A stretch of 64,000 nt of DNA from Mesorhizobium japonicum MAFF 303099 (GCF_000009625.1 NC_002678.2:3690001-3754000); one strand, 5' to 3'; positions 26,648 through 35,803 are shown, numbered from the stretch's first letter. Numbers and translations: made by a program. The notes: generated by a model not told the origin, from the sequence alone.

Positions 26648-29440
26648 ATGGAAGTTTACGCTGTAGCTGCTGCCCGTGCAGATGCAAGCGAGCGAGAGGC
26701 AACGCTCATACAGCCAGACAAATCTAAGTTGCCGGAAGCCCGCCGCAAGGGATTCGGCACAGCCAACGAGCAAACATATTTTACCACGATCGATCCGAAC
26801 GATCCGCCCGTTACCGTTTCTATCCGACCTGAAAACATCCTCCCTACACCTAAGCGCAAGGGTGGCCAGAAGAAGCCGCCACCGACATTGCATCTGATCA
26901 TTGGGTTCGATAGTGAGTATCAGTCGCGCGATCCCATAGGGCCAACCAAGGATGAGGCCCAGGATGCCAAGAACGAGATCCTCTCATATCAGTTCTGCAC
27001 GAGGTTGGTCTCAAAGGATTCGCCGCAACCGTCACCGCAATGCAGCGGGATCATCATCCCGGCAGGTAACGATCAGCGGTGGACGCTACGCGACTTCGTT
27101 GCCGCAGCGATCGGCTCGCTTATAAAGGAATGTCCTGACGTAAAGGTCCCAACTGACATCTATCTGGTCGGGCACTTCACCCGTGCCGACCTGCCAATGT
27201 TCCATGAATTCCGCGGTGAGGCCAAACTGTCGTTGAACAACGTACGGAACACGTTCGTGTCGATCGAGAATTTTATCCCGATGACGATCGAGGATCGCGA
27301 CGGAAACGAGATCGAAAGCTTCCGGATCAGGCTCAGGGATACGATCCTGCTGGCGCCAGCCAATGCAAAAAAACTGGCAGACATCGGCGAGATGCTAGGC
27401 ATTGAGAAGATCGAACTTCACAAGGATCGAGCGGCAGAGCGCAAAATCAAGGAGGATATGAAGCAGTTTCGCGGAGAAAACTGGCCACTTTTCCGGGATT
27501 ACGCCATCCGAGACGCTGAAATTTGTACCGAGTACGCAGAACGGGTCATCAGGCAATACGATACGCTTTTCGAGCAATTCAAAATGCCGCTGACCCTCAC
27601 GTCATTCGGTTCGAAACTGGTAATTTCCGATTGGGAAAACCAGGGTTGGGATCCAAACGAAGTCTTGGGTAAAGAAGAGAGGCTTCAAACTCGGTTCAAC
27701 AAAAAGAAGGGATTCTCCGTCAAAAAAACGATCACTCCCTATTTCGAGGACGTGCATTTCGAGTTGGACTTTGTCACTGAAACCTATCATGGCGGCCGGA
27801 ACGAACAGTTCCTTTTCGGAATATGCGACGAGCACATATGGCGGGATCACGACCTGAGCTCGGCCTACACCACAGCAATGTCTCTGATCGGGAAGCCGGT
27901 TTGGGAACAGATGCATCGGGTGGAGGGTATTGACGAGATCGACATGCTCGATCTTGCGTTCGTGTCAGTCGATTTCGAATTTCCCGAAACAGTCCGCTTT
28001 CCCACCCTTCCCGTCCGTTCGCCTAATGGGATCATTTTCCCTCGAAAAGGGCGGTCCTATTGCGCTGCTCCAGAAGTTGTCCTCGCCAAGCAGCTCGGCG
28101 CGCAGTTTGGGGCGATTAAAAGGTCAATTCGGGTACCGGTCGAACGCAATACCGGTATCTTTAGCAAGTTCATCACCGACTGCATTGCCAAGCGGACCGC
28201 TTTCAAAAAGGGAACGTTCGAAAACCTTTTCTGGAAGGAAGTCGGTAACAGCACGTATGGCAAGACGGCTCAGGGTCTTCGGAAGAAACGAGTCTACGAC
28301 CTTCGTGATGACGACATGGTTGAACTTCCAGAAAGTACTCTCACCCAGCCGCTCTTCGCATCGTTTATCACATCATACACACGTGCCGTGCTCGGTGAAA
28401 TTCTCAATCGGTTCCCCAGCAACGTGCAGGTGTTCAGCGTCACCACCGACGGATTTCTTTCACACGCCAGCGATGCCGAAATTATCGAAGCGACGAGTGG
28501 TCCACTGTTCCAGTCATTCCGCACAGCAAGAAGCCGCCTGGTCCAAGATGACCTACCGTTGGAGGTCAAGCACACCATCAGACAACCACTTGGATGGCGC
28601 ACAAGAGGCTCGGCAACGCTCAAACTTGGCGATGGGGACAAGGCGAACATCGTTATCCAGAAGGGCGGGATCAAATCCCAGTTCGACCTGACGGATCGGG
28701 AGGAAAACGCTCGCGTCGTTGAGCTCTTCTTCAACCGAACACCCGGCGAGACCCAGCAATACACGTCGGGCATCGGCCTGAAGGACACCATTCGCTACGG
28801 GTCCGACTTCGTCTACCGCTCGATCACCAAACGGCTATCGATGGAATTCGACTGGAAGCGACGTCCGGTCGCCCCTCAGGATCGAACAGTAGACTTCAAT
28901 GGCAAAACGTACACACATCTGTCATTCCAATCCGAACCGTTGGACAGCCTCGAGGAATTCCTTGGGATAAGGGCGGCCTGGGAGAAATGGGATCGCCAGC
29001 CTTTCAGGCTGCTTAAATCCGTGCCGGATTTAAGCAGTTTTCTCAATTATTTGGAGACAAACAAGAAATCGAATCCATCATCACAAACCTATATGCGGAA
29101 GTCCGAAAATGCAGACCTTCTACGATTGAGAAGAGACATCACAAGGGCATTCCGTCATCTGCAGGCAGGGTTCGATGCAGTTCAGGCGAGGACAGGAAGG
29201 ATCAGGCACAAGGCACTGTGTGAAATCCTTATAAGTGCAGGAATTCCCTGCACGGTAACCGACGTTGACAACGCACGGAACGACTTCATTCCCTACAAAA
29301 CACCGTCGACAGACCGGGTGGTGTCGGCTCTCAACCAACTTCAGCAGGAGCATTTTCCAGAGCTGGACATCGACCTGTTCCTCGATCAGCAAAAGTTGGA
29401 AACGAATTACTCCACCATCTCACACCCTGCCAGTCCGTGA
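26648..29440 (+). CDS. Family-B DNA polymerase with proofreading domain (mobile-element type)
   Basis: A 930-residue protein with all PolB landmarks in order. Exonuclease motif I is FDSEY (D88, E90), motif II is VGHFTRADLPMF (about 175-185) and motif III is YAIRD (Y285, D289). The linker motif YHGG is at 380-383. Polymerase motif A is DLSSAY (D402), motif B is KEVGNSTYGK (K530, N534, Y537, G538) and motif C is TTDGF (D601). In motif C the first aspartate of the usual DTD is threonine. It is not the Pol II (polB) housekeeping enzyme and is closest in style to protein-primed or primer-independent PolBs of plasmids and integrated elements. TPR insertions and any terminal protein could not be identified. 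Confidence 0.85.
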   Translation: MEVYAVAAARADASEREATLIQPDKSKLPEARRKGFGTANEQTYFTTIDPNDPPVTVSIRPENILPTPKRKGGQKKPPPTLHLIIGFDSEYQSRDPIGPTKDEAQDAKNEILSYQFCTRLVSKDSPQPSPQCSGIIIPAGNDQRWTLRDFVAAAIGSLIKECPDVKVPTDIYLVGHFTRADLPMFHEFRGEAKLSLNNVRNTFVSIENFIPMTIEDRDGNEIESFRIRLRDTILLAPANAKKLADIGEMLGIEKIELHKDRAAERKIKEDMKQFRGENWPLFRDYAIRDAEICTEYAERVIRQYDTLFEQFKMPLTLTSFGSKLVISDWENQGWDPNEVLGKEERLQTRFNKKKGFSVKKTITPYFEDVHFELDFVTETYHGGRNEQFLFGICDEHIWRDHDLSSAYTTAMSLIGKPVWEQMHRVEGIDEIDMLDLAFVSVDFEFPETVRFPTLPVRSPNGIIFPRKGRSYCAAPEVVLAKQLGAQFGAIKRSIRVPVERNTGIFSKFITDCIAKRTAFKKGTFENLFWKEVGNSTYGKTAQGLRKKRVYDLRDDDMVELPESTLTQPLFASFITSYTRAVLGEILNRFPSNVQVFSVTTDGFLSHASDAEIIEATSGPLFQSFRTARSRLVQDDLPLEVKHTIRQPLGWRTRGSATLKLGDGDKANIVIQKGGIKSQFDLTDREENARVVELFFNRTPGETQQYTSGIGLKDTIRYGSDFVYRSITKRLSMEFDWKRRPVAPQDRTVDFNGKTYTHLSFQSEPLDSLEEFLGIRAAWEKWDRQPFRLLKSVPDLSSFLNYLETNKKSNPSSQTYMRKSENADLLRLRRDITRAFRHLQAGFDAVQARTGRIRHKALCEILISAGIPCTVTDVDNARNDFIPYKTPSTDRVVSALNQLQQEHFPELDIDLFLDQQKLETNYSTISHPASP
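29009..29037 (+). terminator. Terminator-like hairpin inside the PolB gene
   Basis: Perfect 12-base arms ctgcttaaatcc / ggatttaagcag around a five-base loop, followed at once by TTTT and an AT-rich tract. It lies within codons near residue 788-797, after the catalytic core and before the C-terminal domain. As RNA it would form a Rho-independent-terminator-like structure in the sense strand. Confidence 0.6.
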
Positions 29441-29828
29441 GGTGTCGAGTTCCAGGCTACGCAATTCCTTCCCATCTTTCACTGATGTCACCGTCCACCC
29501 TGCCAGACGGACCGTCAACGGTATTTTCTCCCGGTATCAAGGTGAATTTCGTGACAGATATAGGAATCTCAATTGAGTTTGAAAATACGTTGAATATTAT
29601 AATGACATCCCTTCGGGATGAAGTTGGTTTTCCGTAATTGTTCTTCCTCCCACACCCATATGCAACTTTTACGGATTTGTTTATTTTTCATAAATTGAAC
29701 TTCTGATCTACCTGTCCGGGCGGTTTTTAGCCATTCTTGACGGGCGGTGTCTGAATTCCTTCATCGCCGTTGACCTTCTCAGTCGTTCGACGGGATGCCG
29801 TCGTCGATCAACAAGGAAGGAGATTACA
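29441..29828 (+). other. AT-rich spacer after PolB, with terminator hairpin
   Basis: No gene is supported. A CATCCC-TTC-GGGATG hairpin at 29606-29620 followed by a T-rich stretch is a plausible terminator for the polymerase gene. The segment 29640-29705 is markedly AT-rich and may carry the promoter of the next gene. Confidence 0.55.
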
Positions 29829-30200
29829 ATGGCATTCGAAGGACTGAAGCTGGTCGCCACCGCGAAGCAGGACGCATCGGACCCTGCATCCAAGCGTCGG
29901 CAAAGGCTGGTCATGCAGATCGACCATCAGCTGTACATGGCCGAACCGGAGAACCTAGCGCGTAAGTTCCGTGGCCGCTGGTGGACGATCGGCATCGACG
30001 GCAAACCGACGCTGGCAATCAAGTACGGCAAAATCCCCCTGGAGCTTGCCAAGGGCAAACATGCGATTGCGTGCGCCGATATCGCCGGCGTCACCGATGC
30101 CCTTCAAAAGGCCCGAGTGGCAGCTGTCGACGGTACATTCGACAGCCAGTTGGCCAGTGTGTCCGAGCAGGTCAGGGCTCGATTCAAGAAGGGCCGCTGA
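29829..30200 (+). CDS. Small basic protein downstream of PolB
   Basis: A 123-residue protein (about 19 Lys/Arg) with an excellent AGGAAGGAG ribosome site. Recognisable runs are SKRRQRLVMQIDHQLYMAEP and FRGRWWTIGIDGKPTLAIKY, then a C-terminal helix ending VRARFKKGR. No family is recognised. Its position directly after PolB and its charge make a DNA-binding accessory or terminal-protein role possible, but that is speculation. Confidence 0.7.
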   Translation: MAFEGLKLVATAKQDASDPASKRRQRLVMQIDHQLYMAEPENLARKFRGRWWTIGIDGKPTLAIKYGKIPLELAKGKHAIACADIAGVTDALQKARVAAVDGTFDSQLASVSEQVRARFKKGR

Positions 30201-30254
30201 CCCCTGCATAGAAAACGATGCCCTATCCCGCTGGGAACGGCGGGATGGACCCCA

Positions 30255-30518
30255 CTATGACTTCTTCTTTCGGCCCGCCCTCAAAGTCGCGGGCACCTCT
30301 TCGCTAGGCCCGGGTTCCCGGAACAGCTGGGCGATGTTGACGTCGAGAGCCTTCGCGACCTTCTCCAACGTTATGATGGTCGGATTGCGCGCCGCCCGCT
30401 CCAGATATCCGACGTATGCCCGCTCAACGCCTGCCGCGAGGGCCAAGTCATCCTGTGAGATGCCTCGTTCCACCCTCAACCGCCTCAGGTTCCAAGCTAC
30501 CAATGACTGGACTTCCAT
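30255..30518 (-). CDS. XRE-family helix-turn-helix regulator
   Basis: An 87-residue protein. NLRRLRVERGISQDDLALAA and VERAYVGYLERAARNPTI form a Cro/C1-type helix-turn-helix, followed by a dimerisation helix and a basic KKKS tail. It resembles small controllers of restriction-modification or element genes. It is convergent with the basic-protein gene and divergent from the zinc-ribbon gene at 30633. Confidence 0.85.
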   Translation of the reverse strand: MEVQSLVAWNLRRLRVERGISQDDLALAAGVERAYVGYLERAARNPTIITLEKVAKALDVNIAQLFREPGPSEEVPATLRAGRKKKS

Positions 30519-30632
30519 TGTCCGGAAGCAATCATTTGCCCTTGCCCGAAACCACGTAATATAGGACCATGATTCGGACTTGGGCGATGGGTGCTTGTTG
30601 CCCCGCTTATTCAGAAGAATTAGGGGGACTAT

Positions 30633-30959
30633 GTGGAAGAAGCAGCAGCGCCAATCAGCACGATCGACTGCCCGTATTGCGCCGAGCCGATCAATGCCAA
30701 GTCCAAGAAATGCAAGCACTGCGGTGAAATTCTTGACCCACAAATGCGTGAAATCGAGTTCCTAAAGAGCCAGAAGCATGCTCCTCAGGTGTTCATGAAT
30801 GCCGGCGGCGGAGCCGCAGCGGCCGCGTCGGGAGCTGGGATGATCCTGAGACGCTTTCCTCACTGGTTCCATATCTTGCTGTCGATCATTACCAGTGGCC
30901 TTTGGCTGCCGGGGTACATCCTGATGTACCTGTTCCGGAACAAGCGGTACTACTACTGA
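30633..30959 (+). CDS. Zinc-ribbon, membrane-tail small protein
   Basis: A 108-residue protein from GTG 30633 with AGGGGGA four bases upstream. The N-terminus has CPYCAEPI ... KCKHCGEIL (four-cysteine zinc ribbon); the C-terminus has a hydrophobic helix pair (FHILLSIITSGLWLPGYILM) and a basic-aromatic tail. The layout is that of membrane-tethered zinc-ribbon proteins of unknown role. Confidence 0.72.
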   Translation: MEEAAAPISTIDCPYCAEPINAKSKKCKHCGEILDPQMREIEFLKSQKHAPQVFMNAGGGAAAAASGAGMILRRFPHWFHILLSIITSGLWLPGYILMYLFRNKRYYY

Positions 30960-30970
30960 GGGCTGGTCGG

Positions 30971-31527
30971 ATGAGCATTTTCTCCACTGCCACTCGCCGC
31001 AGTAGGCTTTGTGCAAGCGTTTTGGCGGCGTTCTCGATTGCTGTTGCGATCCCGACCAACTGCTTGCCGATAGCAGCTTCCGTGGGTTCACCGTGTCGGA
31101 CAGCCCTGATCAGGTTGAGAAGACCGCGAAGGGCCAAGGATTCAAGGTAGAATGGGGTGCACCACTACTAAGCTTCGACAGCGAAGCCAAGGAGGCCACG
31201 CTCTTAGACGGGGATAATGCCTGCGGATGGATCAGGTTCAACGGCGATAGAAAGATCAACTCGATGCTGTTTGCCGCGTGCTTTTTCGGAGCGGACGGGC
31301 TCGGACTGCGTCAAGTCACTCAGGAGTTCGTCAACAAGTTCGGCGGACAGGCCGAAATGGAAATCATCCCCGCCGGCGATATGTGCAAGGGCGCCCAGCC
31401 ATTTGCCTTCAAGGGCAGAACCTCAGAAGGTGAACTCTTTCGGTTATGGGAGGATTGCGGCGCCTGGACGCCGCTAGGGGTCAGGGTAGAGATCAAACCA
31501 GGATCAGGTAAGGGATTGAAGTTCTAG
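30971..31527 (+). pseudogene. Secreted protein gene with internal frameshift
   Basis: ATG 30971 begins a typical signal peptide (RLCASVLAAFSIAVAIP). The rest of the plausible protein (LLADSSFRGFTVSDSPDQVE ... GWIRFNGDRKINSMLF ... LWEDCGAW) is in another frame from about 31060 on. The second frame alone would start at TTG 31009 with a cysteine-rich nonsense leader. A single-base indel near 31055-31070 would restore a signal peptide plus mature domain of about 185 residues. Family unknown. Confidence 0.6.
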
Positions 31528-31651
31528 GTAGCCCCTGTCGTGTGGTCCGACGTCTGAGGGACTTTCCGGACTGAAATTCATCAAGTTCACAACAATGATT
31601 CGACAGTCTCACCAGCCTGGCCCTAGACTGTGCTGGGGTTGTTCTTGGGCC

Positions 31652-32818
31652 ATGTTTCGCGTCTTTTCCTACTACGTCCTGCTGTTTGTCGCACTGGCTT
31701 TGCTGGATACGCCAGCGGCTCGCGCTGGCTTGCAATTCGAGGCAGGCCTGACCGATGGTGGGCTTCACTACGTAGTTGTCTCAGGCGATTTCGCCTATCA
31801 GGACGATCTGTCGGCTTTTGAGAATCTGGTGCGATCCAGCGGCGCGACTGCCATTACATTTAGGTCGCCTGGAGGCAACATCCAGAAGGCGATGGAGTTG
31901 GGCCATCTGATCCGCAGATTGGGCATCAACACGGTGCAGTTCAGGGTCGCGGAGTGCGCGTCAGCTTGCTCGCTTGCGTTTCTCGGCGGGGTTGTGCGCT
32001 ATGCAGAACCAGGTTCCATCGGTGTCCACAAGTCTTCGTTCCAGGGCGACGTTCCGCTGAGCACCGAGGAGGCGGTTTCCGCCGTCCAGCAAATTACCGC
32101 CGATATAATCACCTACATGATCGAAATGGGTGCGGACCCTGCCCTACTTCAGCTTTCGCTGCAGTACGACAGCAACGACATTCGCTAGCTGTCGACGAGC
32201 GAGATGGCGAAATATAAGGTTGTGACGTTCTCACCTAGTGCTGATCAGCCGGACGTGGCGAGCCAGGTGCCGCCAAATACGCAACCGCCCCCGTCAGCTC
32301 CGCCGGTACTTGCCTCCCAACCACCAACAACTGGTCCGTCGCTCTTCATTCCAGATGCCCGTTCAGGGCGGATCGGGCACCCCAGGGGCGCTGCACCCCT
32401 CAAGGCACTACCCGAGGCAAAGTCAGAGAATGTTGCCATAATACGGAACGGGGTTGCCGTTGCGATCCTAGGTAATACGGGCCGATGTTATAATGTCCAG
32501 GTCGGAAACAAGGTTGGCTATATGCATGACACTTGGATCCACGTCGACCAGTACGACAGTGGCCCCTTCGGTAAGCGCCATATCCAGGTGAAAAGCTTCG
32601 GCGACTACGCTGCGGCCGAGGCGTATGTGCGGTCCTCATCCATCCCGCTTTCAGCCTATCTCGCCACCAATGGTTGGTTCGCAATCACCCTCGATAGCAC
32701 GTTCGACGAGCGTATGGCTAAAAACCTGGCCAATGAGATGAAGGCTAGGGGTGCGATCCCTGCGGATGCATACCCCACTTTCGGCAACAATTACGTCCGC
32801 AAAGTGAGCTGCCAATAG
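31652..32818 (+). pseudogene. Periplasmic ClpP/SppA-like protein, split by amber codon
   Basis: ATG 31652 starts a signal peptide (FSYYVLLFVALALLDT...ARA) and a COG3904-type ClpP-like domain: ITFRSPGGNIQKAMELG, then AECASACSLAFLGG with the nucleophile region. At 32186-32188 a TAG interrupts the frame after DSNDIR. The same frame resumes with LSTSEMAKYKVVTFS and runs to 32818 with a proline-rich linker and a C-terminal SPOR-like domain. In relatives a tyrosine normally sits at the TAG, so this is a nonsense mutation (or a readthrough site), not two genes. Confidence 0.75.
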
Positions 32819-32849
32819 TTTCGGTGGAATGCGGGACTGCCCTTCTTTG

Positions 32850-33155
32850 TCAGCCTTGCCTTTGTAGAAGGCCGCACAGGTTGGTGATTGCTTCGTCAAT
32901 TCCTTGTTCATCTCGCGTATAGAAAACTCGTGTCCCAACCTTCGTTGCAGTCACCAATCTGGCCTCGGTGAGCCAACGCATGTGCAGGCTGACAGACTCT
33001 TGCGTGATACCAAGCCGGCTGCAGATCAACTTGTTCGTCAGCCCGGTCTTTCGTGCGTCGGCAACATCGGGAAAATACAGCTCCGGCCAGTTGAGAAAAT
33101 CCAGGATCTTGAGCCTGCTTTCGCAAGCCAATGCTTTGATGACGCGAGCATCCAT
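32850..33155 (-). CDS. ArsR-family helix-turn-helix regulator
   Basis: A 101-residue winged-helix protein: KALACESRLKILDFLNWPE, then NKLICSRLGITQESVSLHMR as recognition helix and RVFYTRDEQGIDEA as wing. No clear metal-binding CxC is present. GGAGA precedes ATG 33155. It is a solitary gene; targets unknown. Confidence 0.85.
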   Translation of the reverse strand: MDARVIKALACESRLKILDFLNWPELYFPDVADARKTGLTNKLICSRLGITQESVSLHMRWLTEARLVTATKVGTRVFYTRDEQGIDEAITNLCGLLQRQG

Positions 33156-33374
33156 AGCCGTTCTCCATCAGGTCGGTTCGACGGATGGCGCTATCCTCAA
33201 GCAATCGTCTATCGACAACGGGATATCTGGCGATGGATTTTCGCGGATTTTCGCGGTTTGAATAGCGATTGTTGGCGGTAGATAGCACCGATTACCCGCA
33301 TTTCACTCGTTCTGCCCCCGAAAACTCGCTGTCCAAATTGCTGTTTTACTGCGTTTTTTTCACAGCAGGTGGGC

Positions 33375-34433
33375 ATGGAAATTCTGCGGTTGTCGATGGC
33401 GATTTTAATGAAGAAGGCGGGCTATCAGGAGATAGCCGCCATGTATCACAATCGAAATAGCCCGCAGCTCGACCGTAATGGGTCTGAGAAATCGATTACT
33501 ACCCTGCTTGCGCGGCAAGACAGCGCACAAGTTCAGTCAATCTGGCAGAATGATCGCATCTGCGAGTACCTACTCGCATCAGATAGCCGTCGGCACGCTT
33601 GGCATTCATGGCTAGCTGTCCATGGCACGGTCATCCGCGACGCTGCTGAGACGTACCGGATTTTGACCTTCGCCAAGTCCCGGCAGATTCTCGCGCATGC
33701 ATTCGGCTCCTGCCCTGCCGGCATGGTCCCGGCACTCAGCAAATTCGGGCCATATGCAAGGTCGAAGCACGTCTATTTTGCGCTCCACCAGATTCTTTCG
33801 GCCGGTGGACCGCTGGCAAACCATGTCCATCAGGCGACGGAATTTCGGGACGACGACATTGACTCACTGGCATCGGCCTCGATGACGCCTGTGTCGAACC
33901 GAGTTTTCCGCGCACTGCTGAAGTGCAAGATACCCGCCCCGGCGCTGGTTGAACTGCTGTGGGTGATCGCACGGTTGGCACCCATGCTCGATGATCGACA
34001 CCTGGTTCGAGCCATTGCTCAGGGTCGCCAACCGGCTGCAATTCTGGCAAACCTATTCAGTCTCATGCCGTTCCCCAACCCGCCGTTTGAGCAGGTTGGT
34101 GCTCTCGTTCCGATCACCGCAGCAGAGCAGCTTCGAAAAGCGGGGAACGAATTCGACAACTGCCTGAAGGGCGGCGAGGAACTCGCATACGCTATCGCGT
34201 CGGTCCTATCGGGTCAGCGTTACTTCTATGCCTGGAATGGCGATCGCCCTGCGCTTCTAACATTCTGTAGATGCGGCCTAGCAGGGTGGATTTTGGCTGA
34301 GCGGTCTGGTCCAGCTAATGCCTCCGTTCCGGAAGCTTCGATGGACAAGATCGGCGAGGAGCTGGCCAGCATCCCCAATGTCTTTGTCGGAAAACGAGGC
34401 GCAGGCTTGCTGGAGTGGATCTGTGCAAGATGA
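33375..34433 (+). CDS. Hypothetical protein with PcfJ-like C-terminal motif
   Basis: A 352-residue soluble protein. No named family is certain. The C-terminal third contains LRKAGNEFDNCLKGGEEL followed by RYFYAWNGDRPALLTF, reminiscent of the catalytic-like NCL motif of PcfJ-type proteins from mobile elements. The N-terminal two thirds are alpha-helical. ATG 33375 follows AGGTGGG. Neighbours are ArsR and MucR regulators. Confidence 0.6.
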   Translation: MEILRLSMAILMKKAGYQEIAAMYHNRNSPQLDRNGSEKSITTLLARQDSAQVQSIWQNDRICEYLLASDSRRHAWHSWLAVHGTVIRDAAETYRILTFAKSRQILAHAFGSCPAGMVPALSKFGPYARSKHVYFALHQILSAGGPLANHVHQATEFRDDDIDSLASASMTPVSNRVFRALLKCKIPAPALVELLWVIARLAPMLDDRHLVRAIAQGRQPAAILANLFSLMPFPNPPFEQVGALVPITAAEQLRKAGNEFDNCLKGGEELAYAIASVLSGQRYFYAWNGDRPALLTFCRCGLAGWILAERSGPANASVPEASMDKIGEELASIPNVFVGKRGAGLLEWICAR

Positions 34434-34488
34434 TCTCGAACGCCGGCCCGCCGTTGATTAGCCTGTCGCCAAAAGCTAGGAAGGCTAA

Positions 34489-34944
34489 ATGCCTTTAAGG
34501 AGAAAGCCCTTGACCGACGAGAACATAAACCTGATCGAATTAACCGCAGACATCGTTTCAGCCTACGTCAGCAACAATCCTGTGCCGGTTGCGTCACTGC
34601 CGGACCTGATCCACAGCGTGAACCTGTCTTTATCGAAGGTCGGACGACCTGCAGAACCCGAAAACCCGGTTCTCACGCCTGCGGTTAACCCGAAGAAGTC
34701 GGTGTTCCCCGACTACATCGTCAGCCTGGAGGATGGTCGCAAATTCAAATCGATGAAGCGTCACCTCGGTTTGCTGGGCATGACGCCCGATGAGTACCGC
34801 ACCAAATGGGACCTGCCGCGTGATTACCCAATGGTGGCGCCAAACTACGCCGCAACTCGGTCGGCGCTGGCTAAGGCTAGCGGTCTTGGCCGCAAGGCTG
34901 CTCCAGTCAAAAAGGCGCCTGCTAAGCGGAAGGCCAAAGCGTAG
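34489..34944 (+). CDS. MucR/Ros-type regulator lacking zinc-finger cysteines
   Basis: A 151-residue protein with the MucR core: LIELTADIVSAYVSNNPV, then FKSMKRHLGLLGMTPDEYR and KWDLPRDYPMVAPNYA. In classical Ros the finger is C-x2-C-x9-H-x4-H; here the cysteine positions read VFPDYIVS, so no zinc can bind in the usual way. Mesorhizobium is known to have such metal-free Ros proteins. The tail is lysine/alanine-rich. TTG 34510 behind AAGGAG is an alternative start. Expected to bind AT-rich promoters as a nucleoid-like regulator. Confidence 0.88.
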   Translation: MPLRRKPLTDENINLIELTADIVSAYVSNNPVPVASLPDLIHSVNLSLSKVGRPAEPENPVLTPAVNPKKSVFPDYIVSLEDGRKFKSMKRHLGLLGMTPDEYRTKWDLPRDYPMVAPNYAATRSALAKASGLGRKAAPVKKAPAKRKAKA

Positions 34945-34980
34945 GGTCCGCGATCGCACCATTGGCTGAGCCTCACCACC

Positions 34981-35379
34981 TCAGTCCGAGTGAATGGAAC
35001 CAGTGCCCACCGGCGCGAAGAAGCACATCCACTGGTACCTCTGGTAGGCCTTGAACTTCATATGGGGAATGATCGTTCGATAAAACGTCATTAGACGCTC
35101 GCAGATGTGGTATCGATCATCGGGCGAAGGCTGGACACGTTCTCTCGGGATAAACCACTCTGCTTCTGTTGACTCATTCAGAAAAGCAGGGTGCAGCCTG
35201 ACAAAATAGCCTTCTTTAGCCATCCTGACGTTACTGGAATCGATCGGGTGGCAATCTTTGTTTCCACAGCAATCATAGTGAAGAACGGAATCCGTCGTGC
35301 CTGTATACCAATCATGGGCGTCTGCATTGCCGGGCAGCACAATAGACGCCGACGCAATTTGTCGTAGCACCTGCCTCAT
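34981..35379 (-). CDS. Secreted CC...DCHP protein (copy 1)
   Basis: A 132-residue protein with an N-terminal export-like leader ending ADAHDWY, then YDCCGNKDCHPIDSSNV, EWFIPRERVQPSPDDRYHIC and C-terminal MCFFAPVGTG. Conserved His, Trp and paired cysteines suggest metal or redox chemistry in the periplasm. A second copy lies at 62053-62370. A gene for a 56-residue protein lies just upstream at 35804-35974, and its homologue adjoins the second copy too. Family function unknown. Confidence 0.7.
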   Translation of the reverse strand: MRQVLRQIASASIVLPGNADAHDWYTGTTDSVLHYDCCGNKDCHPIDSSNVRMAKEGYFVRLHPAFLNESTEAEWFIPRERVQPSPDDRYHICERLMTFYRTIIPHMKFKAYQRYQWMCFFAPVGTGSIHSD

Positions 35380-35564
35380 GGCAAATGGGCCCTAATCACC
35401 ATGCGTCCATAGCATATTAGTGACCACTAATCATAGCAGCACGCCATTGGATTTGGAAATTATGCAGGCGGTGTCAAAACGGTTATCATTCGTTCGACTG
35501 CGCGTAACGCTGAGCACCTAGAGATTCCGATCCGAAGCGCTTTGCTCAATTTAGCTGCCACAGC

Positions 35565-35795
35565 CTACTGCGACCGCTCCACCGCAAATGTCGGTGCATC
35601 ATCGCCCTCGCCGGCCTGAAGAAACTCAACGAGAACAGCCATCAAGCGCTCGGCGACAACCCTGTTTATGGCCACCTCTATTGTCCCGCGGTCGGTCTCC
35701 AGGTCGAGCAGTCCGATTAGCGGTTCCGCCGATAACTGCGTCGTGTCGGCAGCGAGAAGCTTGGTGAAACCGGTTTTCGAGTATCTGTGTTTCAT
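35565..35795 (-). CDS. Small hypothetical protein
   Basis: A 76-residue protein starting MKHRYSKTGFTKLLAAD; the middle (PLIGLLDLETDRGTIEVAIN, then RVVAERLMAVLVEFLQ) looks like a real amphipathic protein. It starts eight bases after the stop of the 56-residue gene at 35804, so the two are likely one operon. No family recognised. Confidence 0.55.
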   Translation of the reverse strand: MKHRYSKTGFTKLLAADTTQLSAEPLIGLLDLETDRGTIEVAINRVVAERLMAVLVEFLQAGEGDDAPTFAVERSQ

Positions 35796-35803
35796 GACGC
35801 AAT

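Noticed and set aside
32204..32818. Separate gene starting at ATG 32204
   Set aside because: It is in the same frame as the ClpP-like gene and continues a family C-terminus, so an amber codon in one gene explains it better than two genes.
33226..33252. Tandem repeats of attttcgcgg
   Set aside because: Only two to three short copies; likely chance or minor slippage with no clear role.
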